Source: Micrococcus sp023147585 (GTDB lineage Bacteria > Actinomycetota > Actinomycetes > Actinomycetales > Micrococcaceae). From it: a stretch of 64,000 nucleotides of DNA. The notes beneath the pieces are model-generated. The model was not told where the DNA came from. It was given only the letters and a program-made list of their open reading frames with translations, and did no database searches. This document shows positions 8,288 to 14,963 of this stretch, piece after piece (position 1 is the first letter of the stretch; every line of letters begins with the position of its first letter). Location: NCBI RefSeq assembly GCF_044872765.1, contig NZ_CP085253.1, forward strand, positions 434,001-498,000, given 5' to 3'. A program made the translations under genes and the position numbers.

Positions 8288-9037
8288 ATGGCCGAGCAGT
8301 CCCGTCCCTCCGCAGCCGAGCCGGCCGCCCCCGGCGGGCGCAGCGTCCTCGTCACCGGCGGCAACCGCGGGATCGGCCTGGCCATCGCGCAGGCGTTCGC
8401 CGCGAACGGCGACCGCGTGGCCATCACGTCCCGCTCGGGCGAGGGCCCCGAGGGCGTCCTGGCGGTGCGGGCCGACGTGACGGACGCCTCGTCCGTGGAC
8501 GCGGCGTTCCGGCAGGTCGAGGAGGCCCACGGCCCGGTCGAGGTGCTCGTGGCGAACGCCGGCATCACGAACGACCAGCTGCTGCTGCGCATGTCCGAGG
8601 AGGACTTCGCCTCGGTGGTGGACACGAACCTCACCGGCTCGTTCCGCGTGGTGCAGCGCGCCACGAAGGGCATGATGCGCCTCAAGCGCGGCCGGATCGT
8701 GCTGGTCTCCTCCGTGGTGGGCCTGCTCGGCTCCCCGGGCCAGGTCAACTACGCCGCCTCCAAGTCCGGCCTCGTGGGCATGGCGCGCTCCATCACCCGC
8801 GAGCTCGGCGCGCGGGGCGTGACGGCGAACGTGGTGGCCCCCGGCTACATCGACACGGAGATGACGCGTTCGCTGGACGAGGACCTCAAGGCCCAGTACA
8901 AGAAGTCCATCCCCGCGGGCCGCTTCGCCGACCCGGACGAGGTCGCCGGCGTCGTCCGGTGGCTCGCCTCGGAGGAGGCCTCCTACATCTCCGGCGCCGT
9001 CATCCCCGTGGACGGCGGCCTCGGCATGGGCCACTGA
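8288..9037 (+). CDS. fabG: 3-oxoacyl-ACP reductase FabG
   Basis: A classical short-chain dehydrogenase of 249 residues. It has the NADP-binding TGGNRGIG near the N-terminus, NAGITND, the catalytic Ser in SSVVGLLGSPG, and YAASK. NVVAPGYIDTEMT and the C-terminal SGAVIPVDGGLGMGH are typical of FabG/MabA enzymes of fatty-acid elongation. The ATG is preceded by AAGGTGG; a GTG three codons upstream is less likely. In mycobacteria the neighbour is the enoyl reductase InhA; here it is a different SDR. Confidence 0.9.
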   Translation: MAEQSRPSAAEPAAPGGRSVLVTGGNRGIGLAIAQAFAANGDRVAITSRSGEGPEGVLAVRADVTDASSVDAAFRQVEEAHGPVEVLVANAGITNDQLLLRMSEEDFASVVDTNLTGSFRVVQRATKGMMRLKRGRIVLVSSVVGLLGSPGQVNYAASKSGLVGMARSITRELGARGVTANVVAPGYIDTEMTRSLDEDLKAQYKKSIPAGRFADPDEVAGVVRWLASEEASYISGAVIPVDGGLGMGH

Positions 9038-9081
9038 CCCGCCCCCTCACCCTTCCCACCCCAGGCAGAAAGGCCCCGAGC

Positions 9082-9846
9082 ATGACTGAGACAGACCTCA
9101 CCGGACGCGGCGTCGTCGTCACCGGCTCCTCCCGCGGCATCGGCGCGGAGACCGCGCGGCTGCTGGCCGCCCGCGGCGCCGGCGTCGTGGTGAACTACCG
9201 CCAGAAGGCCCCGCGCGCGAACAAGGTGGTCGCCGCCATCGAGGAGGCCGGAGGCCGCGCCGTGGCCGTGGGCGGCGACGTCACGAAGGCCGAGGACCGC
9301 GCCGCCCTGCTCGACGCCGCCGTCGAGGCGTTCGGCTCGCTGGACGTGCTCGTGCTCAACGCCTCCGGCGGCATGGAGTCCCAGTTCGGCGAGGACTACG
9401 CCATGACGCTCAACCGGGACGCGCAGGCCGCCCTCGCGGACGCCGCCCTCGAGCGGATGGGAGAGGGTGGGCAGATCGTGTTCGTCACCTCGCACCAGGC
9501 GCACTTCATCGACGAGGTGGACACCATGGAGTCCTACGAGGCCGTGGCCCGCTCCAAGCGCGCCGGAGAGCTCGCGCTGCGCGAGCGCATCCCCGCGTTC
9601 GCGGAGAAGGGCGTGGGCTTCGCGGTGGTCTCGGGCGACATGATCGAGGGCACCATCACCGCCACGCTGCTCAACCGCGCGGAGCCGGGCGCCATCGAGT
9701 CGCGCCGTGAGGCGGCCGGGAAGCTGTACACGGTGGAGGAGTTCGCGTCCGAGGTGGCCGCCCTGGTGGGGCGCACCGACCTCGAGGTGGGCCACACCGA
9801 GCTCGTGGGCGGCGCCCGCGACTTCCTGGCCCGCCACCGGGGCTGA
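9082..9846 (+). CDS. SDR family protein with non-canonical active site
   Basis: A 254-residue Rossmann-fold protein with cofactor motif TGSSRGIG (residues 14-21) and NASGG. The usual YxxxK is absent: the only candidate Tyr (152) is followed by Lys159, in YEAVARSK, and the residue four before that Lys is Val155. VVSGDMIEGTITATLL follows where other SDRs have the PG motif. It sits 45 bases behind fabG, with an AGAAAGG site before the ATG, so it is probably co-transcribed. It may be an atypical oxidoreductase or a cofactor-binding protein. Confidence 0.8.
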   Translation: MTETDLTGRGVVVTGSSRGIGAETARLLAARGAGVVVNYRQKAPRANKVVAAIEEAGGRAVAVGGDVTKAEDRAALLDAAVEAFGSLDVLVLNASGGMESQFGEDYAMTLNRDAQAALADAALERMGEGGQIVFVTSHQAHFIDEVDTMESYEAVARSKRAGELALRERIPAFAEKGVGFAVVSGDMIEGTITATLLNRAEPGAIESRREAAGKLYTVEEFASEVAALVGRTDLEVGHTELVGGARDFLARHRG

Positions 9847-9852
9847 GTCGCC

Positions 9853-9881
9853 GGCTGCTCGGGCTCAGAGCCCGAGCAGCC
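9853..9881. terminator. Hairpin across the stop of serB
   Basis: A perfect 13-bp stem (9853-9865 with 9869-9881) closes on a three-base loop between two convergent genes; it covers the serB stop codon. No U-tract is present on either strand. Confidence 0.55.
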
Positions 9882-10704
9882 AGCGCAGCGGGGTGAACGA
9901 GGGCACGTCGAGCACCACGTCGGCGTGCTCGCGCAGCGCCGGCTTGGCGCACAGGGCCACCCCGCACCCCGCGGCCGTCAGCAGGTCGATGTCGTTGGCG
10001 CCGTCGCCCACCGCCACGACGGCGGTCTCCGCGACGCCGGCGTCGGCCGCCCACGCGCGCAGCATGGCCGCCTTGGCGGCGCGGTCCACCACAGTCCCGA
10101 CGACGCGCCCCGTGAGGCGCCCGTCCGCGGCCTCGAGCTCGTTCGCGCAGTAGGCGTGCAGGCCCCACGCGGCCGCGAGCGGGGCGAGCACCGAGGTGAA
10201 CCCGCCCGAGACGGCGCAGACCCGACCCCCGGCCGCGTGCACGGCGGCGATCAGCTCGAGCGCGCCGTCCGTGGGGCGCACGGCGTCCACGACCTCCTCG
10301 ACCACGCCCACGGGCAGGCCCGCGAGCGCCTCGACGCGCGCGTGGAGGGACTGGGCGAAGTCGAGCTCGCCGCGCATGGCCCGCTCCGTGACCTCGGCGA
10401 CCTCCGCCTCGCGCCCGGCGTGCGCCGCGAGCAGCTCGATGACCTCCTGCTGGATCAGCGTGGAGTCGACGTCGGTCACCACGAGCGGGTGCGGGTTCGC
10501 CGTCGCGTCCTCGGGCAGCGTCAGCGCGGCCCATCCGGGACCCGGATCGGGAGCCGCGGCCCACGCGTCGCTCAGGAACCGCCAGCCCACGAGGCCGTCC
10601 GCGGCGACGCGCTCGGCGCCCTCCGGCACGCCCTCCGGCGTGCCCGCGGGACCAGGGGCGCCGGCGGGCGAGGCGGTCAGGACGAGGCGGCGCACGGAGC
10701 TCAT
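9865..10704 (-). CDS. serB: Phosphoserine phosphatase SerB
   Basis: A 279-residue HAD-family enzyme making L-serine from phosphoserine. Motif I is DVDSTLIQQEVIELLA, the SerB substrate region FAQSLHARV follows, then SGGFTSV (motif II), RAAKAAML with the motif III Lys, and VGDGANDIDLL (motif IV). About 75 N-terminal residues precede motif I and do not look like a complete ACT domain. The ATG at 10704 was chosen over an upstream TTG because TAGATT ends seven bases before it, predicting a leaderless transcript. Confidence 0.93.
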   Translation of the reverse strand: MSSVRRLVLTASPAGAPGPAGTPEGVPEGAERVAADGLVGWRFLSDAWAAAPDPGPGWAALTLPEDATANPHPLVVTDVDSTLIQQEVIELLAAHAGREAEVAEVTERAMRGELDFAQSLHARVEALAGLPVGVVEEVVDAVRPTDGALELIAAVHAAGGRVCAVSGGFTSVLAPLAAAWGLHAYCANELEAADGRLTGRVVGTVVDRAAKAAMLRAWAADAGVAETAVVAVGDGANDIDLLTAAGCGVALCAKPALREHADVVLDVPSFTPLRWLLGL

Positions 10705-10711
10705 GGGCCTC

Positions 10712-10717
10712 AATCTA
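10712..10717 (-). promoter_or_regulatory. -10 box (TAGATT) for serB
   Basis: TAGATT on the minus strand ends seven bases before the serB ATG, so transcription would begin at or next to the start codon. It is back-to-back with the promoter of the divergent ABC ATPase gene. Confidence 0.55.
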
Positions 10718-10762
10718 GGGGCGCGGACGCAGCGCGCCCCGCGTGTGAACGCCCGGCCCCAC

Positions 10763-10768
10763 TATGGT
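10763..10768 (+). promoter_or_regulatory. -10 box (TATGGT) for the ABC ATPase gene
   Basis: TATGGT ends seven bases before the ATG at 10776. It overlaps an in-frame ATG at 10764, which argues that 10776 is the real start of a leaderless mRNA. Confidence 0.5.
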
Positions 10769-10775
10769 GGAGGCC

Positions 10776-11600
10776 ATGACCACGCCCCAGCACCTCGAGG
10801 ACATCTTCACCCCGGACGAGGACGCCGTGCTCCAGCTGCGCGGCGTGCGCGTGCACCGCGGCGGCCGGGACATCGTCGCCGACGTGGACTGGACCGTCCG
10901 GGCGGGCGAGCGCTGGGTCGTGATGGGCCCCAACGGCGCGGGCAAGTCGACCCTGCTGCAGATCGCCGCGGCCCGCCTGCACCCCACCGCCGGCGACGTC
11001 GCGATCCTCGACGAGGTGCTGGGCGCCGTCGACGTGTTCGAGCTGCGCCCGCGCATCGGGCTCTCCTCCGCCCAGCTGGCGGCCCAGGTGCCGCGCGCGG
11101 AGCTCGTGCAGGACGCCGTGGTGACCGCCGCGTACGGCGTGACCGGCACGTGGCGCGAGAGCTACGAGACGCAGGACCGCATGCGGGCCCTCGGGCTCGT
11201 GTCCGCGTGGGGGCTCTCCCGCCTGGCGCACCGGCCCTTCGGCTCCCTCTCGGACGGCGAGCGCAAGCGGGTGCTGATCGCCCGCGCGCTCATGACCGAC
11301 CCCGAGCTGCTGCTCCTGGACGAGCCCGCCGCGGGGCTGGACCTGGCCGGGCGCGAGGAGCTCGTCCGCCAGCTCACCGAGCTCGCGGAGGACGAGGCGG
11401 CGCCGGCCACCGTTCTCGTGACACACCATGTGGAGGAGGTCCCTCCGGGCTTCACCCACGCCCTGCTGCTGCGCGAGGGCGGCGTGGTGGCCGCCGGCCC
11501 CGTCGCGGAGGTCCTCACGGACGAGCACCTCTCCACCGCGTTCGGCCTCGCGCTCACCGTCACCTCCACGGACGGGCGCTACTCGGCCGTCGGCGCGTGA
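10776..11600 (+). CDS. ABC transporter ATP-binding protein
   Basis: A single ABC domain, 274 residues. Walker A is GPNGAGKSTLLQ, the signature is LSDGERKRVLIARAL (Asp in place of the second Gly), Walker B is LLLLDEPAAGLDLAG, and the H-loop is VTHHVEEV. An in-frame ATG at 10764 lies inside the presumed -10 box and was rejected. Its stop overlaps the GTG of the TauE-like gene, but that is a secondary carrier, so no permease partner is visible. Domains of this ModF/YlmA type often lack obvious permeases. Confidence 0.85.
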   Translation: MTTPQHLEDIFTPDEDAVLQLRGVRVHRGGRDIVADVDWTVRAGERWVVMGPNGAGKSTLLQIAAARLHPTAGDVAILDEVLGAVDVFELRPRIGLSSAQLAAQVPRAELVQDAVVTAAYGVTGTWRESYETQDRMRALGLVSAWGLSRLAHRPFGSLSDGERKRVLIARALMTDPELLLLDEPAAGLDLAGREELVRQLTELAEDEAAPATVLVTHHVEEVPPGFTHALLLREGGVVAAGPVAEVLTDEHLSTAFGLALTVTSTDGRYSAVGA

Positions 11601-12445
11601 GCGAGCTGCTCGCCGCCCAGGTCCTCGGGATGGACCTGTGGCAGGTGCTGCTCGTGCTGCTGGCCGGGTTCTGGGCCGGCACCATCAACTCCGTGATCGG
11701 CTCGGGCACCCTGGTGACCTTCCCCGTGCTCGTGGCCGTGGGGTACCCGCCCGTCACGGCGCAGATCTCCAACGCCATGGGCCTCGTGGCCGCCGGGTTC
11801 TCGGGCGTGTTCGGGTACCGCCGCGAGCTCGCGGAGTCGCGGGCCGTGCTGCCCGTGCTGACCGTGGCCTCCCTGCTGGGCGGCATCCTCGGGGCATCCC
11901 TGCTGATCCACCTGCCGCCCGAGGTGTTCGGGTACGCGGCGCCGATCCTCATCGTGGTGGCCCTCGCCTTCGTGATCCTCCAGCCCCGCCTGCAGGCGTG
12001 GGTGCGCCGGCGGGCCGCCGCGCGGGCGGGCGGCGAGGTCGCCGAGGCCCCCGCCGTGCCGAGCCGGCCCGTCGGCCCCGCGCTGTGGATCCTCGTCTTC
12101 CTGGCCGGTGTGTACGGCGGGTACTTCGTGGCCGCGCAGGGCGTGCTGCTCATGGGCATCCTCGGCGTGTTCCTCTGCGGCGGCACGCTCGTGCACGCGA
12201 ACGGCATCAAGACGTGGCTCTCCCTCTCCGTGAACCTCATCGCCGCCGTCTCCTACCTGCTGTTCGCCTTCGACCGCATCGACTGGACGGCCGTGCTGCT
12301 CATCGCGGCGTCCTCCCTGGTGGGCGGGTCCGTGGGGGCCAGGATCGGGCGGCGCATCTCCCCGACGCTGCTGCGCGGGGTGATCGTGGTGGTGGGCCTG
12401 GCCGGACTGACGAGCATGATCCTGCGCCTGGTGAACGGTGGCTGA
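11597..12445 (+). CDS. TauE/SafE family sulfite/anion exporter-like membrane protein
   Basis: A 282-residue integral membrane protein with about eight helices in two halves, split by a charged loop near residues 120-155 (RRRAAARAGGEVAEA). Each half opens with a TauE-type signature: FWAGTINSVIGSGTLVTFP in the first, and FLAGVYGGYFVAAQG in the second. Family members export or import sulfite, sulfoacetate and related anions; the substrate here is unknown. The start is GTGA-overlapped with the ABC gene, and the stop overlaps the next gene by eight bases. Confidence 0.88.
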   Translation: MSELLAAQVLGMDLWQVLLVLLAGFWAGTINSVIGSGTLVTFPVLVAVGYPPVTAQISNAMGLVAAGFSGVFGYRRELAESRAVLPVLTVASLLGGILGASLLIHLPPEVFGYAAPILIVVALAFVILQPRLQAWVRRRAAARAGGEVAEAPAVPSRPVGPALWILVFLAGVYGGYFVAAQGVLLMGILGVFLCGGTLVHANGIKTWLSLSVNLIAAVSYLLFAFDRIDWTAVLLIAASSLVGGSVGARIGRRISPTLLRGVIVVVGLAGLTSMILRLVNGG

Positions 12446-13295
12446 GCACACCCGGCTTCCGGGCGCGGCCGGCCGGGAGGTGCGGCTGACCCCGGCCGAC
12501 CTCGCCGACCCCCGCCTGGCCGCGTACACGACCATGACCGACGCCGCCCTGCGCCGCCGCGTGGACGCCGAGCACGGGGTGTTCCTGGCGGAGTCCTCCT
12601 CCGTGGTGCGGCGGGCGCTGGCCGCCGGGCACACGCCGCGCTCGTTCCTGCTGGGGGACCGGTACCGCGAGACGTTCGCGGACGCCCTCGCCGCCCACCC
12701 GGACGTGCCGGTCTTCACCGGCCCGGACGAGGTCCTCACGGAGCTCACCGGCTTCCACCTGCACCGCGGCGCGCTGGCGGCGATGGACCGGCCGGCCCCG
12801 CGCTCCGTGGGCGAGGTGCTCGCGGGCGCGCGGCGCGTCCTCATCGCCGAGGACCTCGTGGACCACACGAACCTGGGCGCGGTGGTGCGCTCGGCGGTGG
12901 CCCTGGGGTGGGACGCGCTGCTGCTGACCCCGCAGGCCGCCGACCCGCTCTACCGGCGGGCGATCCGCGTGAGCATGGGGACGGTGTTCCAGCTGCCCTG
13001 GGCGCGGCTGGACGGCCCCGTGGCGTCCGCGGTGCCCGTGCTGAAGGAGGCGGGGTTCGCGGTCGCCGCGCTCGAGGTGACCGAGCGGGCTGTGGGCCTG
13101 GACAGCCCGGAGCTCGAGGGGACCCGGGGCGCCGAGCGGCTGGCCCTCGTGCTGGGCCAGGAGGGCCCCGGCGTCCGCGAGGAGACGCTCGCCCAGACCG
13201 ACGCCGACGTCGTGATCCCCATGCCGGCGGGCGTGGACTCGCTGAACGTGGCCGCGGCGGCCGCCGTCGCGCTGTGGGAGCTGCGCCCGCGGTGA
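12438..13295 (+). CDS. SpoU/TrmH family RNA 2'-O-methyltransferase
   Basis: A 285-residue protein with a substrate-binding N-terminal domain and a C-terminal SPOUT (knotted) domain. Motifs of the latter are DHTNLGAVVRSAVALGWD, LALVLGQEGPGV and PMPAGVDSLNVAAAAAVALWE, matching SpoU motifs 1-3. It uses S-adenosylmethionine to 2'-O-methylate ribose in rRNA or tRNA; the target nucleotide cannot be assigned. The GTG start overlaps the end of the TauE-like gene by eight bases. Confidence 0.9.
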   Translation: MAEHTRLPGAAGREVRLTPADLADPRLAAYTTMTDAALRRRVDAEHGVFLAESSSVVRRALAAGHTPRSFLLGDRYRETFADALAAHPDVPVFTGPDEVLTELTGFHLHRGALAAMDRPAPRSVGEVLAGARRVLIAEDLVDHTNLGAVVRSAVALGWDALLLTPQAADPLYRRAIRVSMGTVFQLPWARLDGPVASAVPVLKEAGFAVAALEVTERAVGLDSPELEGTRGAERLALVLGQEGPGVREETLAQTDADVVIPMPAGVDSLNVAAAAAVALWELRPR

Positions 13296-13450
13296 GGGCC
13301 GGGCGCGACGCGCGGGCCGCGCGATCCACGGTGAGACGCGACGGGGCATGCGGTAGAGTGGGCCGCTGGCCCGCCGACCGGCGGACCCCACCGACCACAC
13401 CTCTCGCGCCCCTGGTCCCAATCAGGCGGCAGAAACGAAGGATGATCCCC

Positions 13451-13708
13451 ATGAAGACCGCGATCCACCCCGAGTACCGCTACGTCATCTTCAACGACCT
13501 CGCCTCCGGTGAGAAGATCCTCACCCGCACCACCGCGAACTCCGAGAAGACCGCGGAGTGGGAGGACGGCAACACCTACCCGGTGATCGACGTCGAGATC
13601 TCGGCCGCCTCGCACCCGTTCTACACGGGCAAGCAGCGCATCATGGACACCGCCGGCCGCGTGGAGCGCTTCAACGCCCGCTTCAAGGGCTTCGGCGGCA
13701 AGAAGTGA
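13451..13708 (+). CDS. rpmE2: Ribosomal protein bL31 type B
   Basis: An 85-residue large-subunit ribosomal protein. It begins MKTAIHPEYRYVIFND and has SHPFYTGKQR and the C-terminal RVERFNARF typical of type B bL31. There is no CxxC pair, so this is the zinc-independent form, which in other bacteria replaces zinc-binding bL31 when zinc is scarce. The ATG at 13451 follows GAAGGA; an in-frame ATG three codons earlier is less well placed. A TAGAGT hexamer at 13354-13359 is a possible -10. I saw no convincing Zur operator upstream. Confidence 0.95.
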   Translation: MKTAIHPEYRYVIFNDLASGEKILTRTTANSEKTAEWEDGNTYPVIDVEISAASHPFYTGKQRIMDTAGRVERFNARFKGFGGKK

Positions 13709-13749
13709 TCGCAGCGGCCTGAGCCGCTCTCACCTCGCACCACGACGAC

Positions 13750-13791
13750 GGGCCCCGCGCCTCCGGCACCACGCCGGAGGAGCGGGGCCCC
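13750..13791 (+). terminator. Hairpin after rpmE2
   Basis: Arms GGGGCCCC/GGGGCCCC-rich and CTCCGGC/GCCGGAG form a long interrupted stem 40 bases after the rpmE2 stop, with no following T-run. Confidence 0.6.
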
Positions 13792-13849
13792 TCGCGTCCC
13801 CGGCTCCCGCCCGGCGCGAACGCCCCTGGCCCGTGCCCCGGCGAGATCC

Positions 13850-13855
13850 TAGGCT
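13850..13855 (+). promoter_or_regulatory. -10 box (TAGGCT) for the lipoate ligase gene
   Basis: TAGGCT ends six bases before the ATG at 13862; no Shine-Dalgarno site fits in between, so a leaderless transcript is predicted. Confidence 0.55.
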
Positions 13856-13861
13856 GGCGGC

Positions 13862-14935
13862 ATGACCACGAACCAGGACAGCGCCCACCACGGGGAGTAC
13901 AAGGTGATCGGCGGCAAGCTGGTGGCCGCAGACCTCACCCTCCACGACGGCCGCATCGCCACGGCCAGCATCAACGGCGACTTCTTCCTCGAGCCCGACG
14001 AGGCGCTCGAGGACCTCAACGCGGCCGTGGCCGGGCTCTCGGCCGACGTGGAGCACCGCGCCATCCGGGCGGCGGTGGAGCAGGGCCTGCGGCCCGAGGC
14101 CGAGCTGTTCGGCGTCGACGCCTTCGCGATCGCCTCCGCGGTGCGCCGCGCCCTCGGCAAGTCGACCACGTGGGAGGACCACCAGTGGGAGATCATCCCG
14201 CCGGAGCCGCTGCCGATCGCGCTGACGGTCGCCCTCGACGAGGTCCTCACCCGCCAGGTGGCCGAGGGACGGCGGAACCCGACCATGCGGCTGTGGCAGT
14301 GGAATGAGCCCGCCGTCGTGATCGGGGCCTTCCAGTCGCTCGCCAACGAGGTCGACCCGGAGGGCGTGGAGCGGCACGCGATCAACGTGGTGCGGCGGAT
14401 CTCCGGCGGCGGCGCGATGTTCATGGAGGCGGACAACTGCGTCACGTACTCGCTGCACGTGCCGCAGTCCCTCGTGGACGGCCTCGAGACCGCTGAGACC
14501 TACCCGTTCCTCGACGAGTGGACCATGGACGCGCTCGGCCGCCTCGGCGTGGAGGCGTTCTACCAGCCGCTCAACGACATCGCCACGCCCCAGGGAAAGA
14601 TCGGCGGGGCCGCCCAGAAGCGCGTGGGGGAGTCCGGCCTCCTGCACCACGTCACCATGAGCTACGACATCGACGCGGTCAAGATGCTCGAGGTCCTGCG
14701 GATCGGCCGCGAGAAGCTGCGCGGCAAGGGCGTCGCCTCGGCGAAGAAGCGGGTGGACCCGCTGCGCCGTCAGACCGGCGTCCCCCGCGTTGAGATCTGG
14801 GAGACCATGATGGCCACCTTCGAGGAGCGGTACGGGGCGCGGCGCGTCGACCTCGACGCCGAGACCCGCGCCGAGGCCGAGGAGCTGGCCCGCACGAAGT
14901 TCGCCACGCCGGAGTGGACCGCCCGCGTCCCGTGA
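13862..14935 (+). CDS. Lipoate--protein ligase family protein
   Basis: A 357-residue protein with two parts. Residues 1-90 resemble the small accessory (LplA C-terminal) domain, here placed first. From about residue 120 comes the BPL/LplA catalytic domain: RLWQWNEPAVVIGAFQS, the lipoyl-AMP loop VRRISGGGAMF, and PLNDIATPQGKIGGAAQKR with the catalytic Lys. The domain order (accessory first) is the reverse of E. coli LplA and occurs in other actinobacteria. It attaches lipoate to 2-oxoacid dehydrogenase E2 or GcvH proteins. The gene is convergent with pepN, with a 28-base gap. Confidence 0.85.
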   Translation: MTTNQDSAHHGEYKVIGGKLVAADLTLHDGRIATASINGDFFLEPDEALEDLNAAVAGLSADVEHRAIRAAVEQGLRPEAELFGVDAFAIASAVRRALGKSTTWEDHQWEIIPPEPLPIALTVALDEVLTRQVAEGRRNPTMRLWQWNEPAVVIGAFQSLANEVDPEGVERHAINVVRRISGGGAMFMEADNCVTYSLHVPQSLVDGLETAETYPFLDEWTMDALGRLGVEAFYQPLNDIATPQGKIGGAAQKRVGESGLLHHVTMSYDIDAVKMLEVLRIGREKLRGKGVASAKKRVDPLRRQTGVPRVEIWETMMATFEERYGARRVDLDAETRAEAEELARTKFATPEWTARVP

Positions 14936-14963
14936 CCGGGCGGCTCACCCCTGCGCAGCCCGC

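Noticed and set aside
13296..13450. Zur operator upstream of rpmE2
   Set aside because: No AT-rich inverted repeat of the Zur type is visible; only GC-rich short symmetries.
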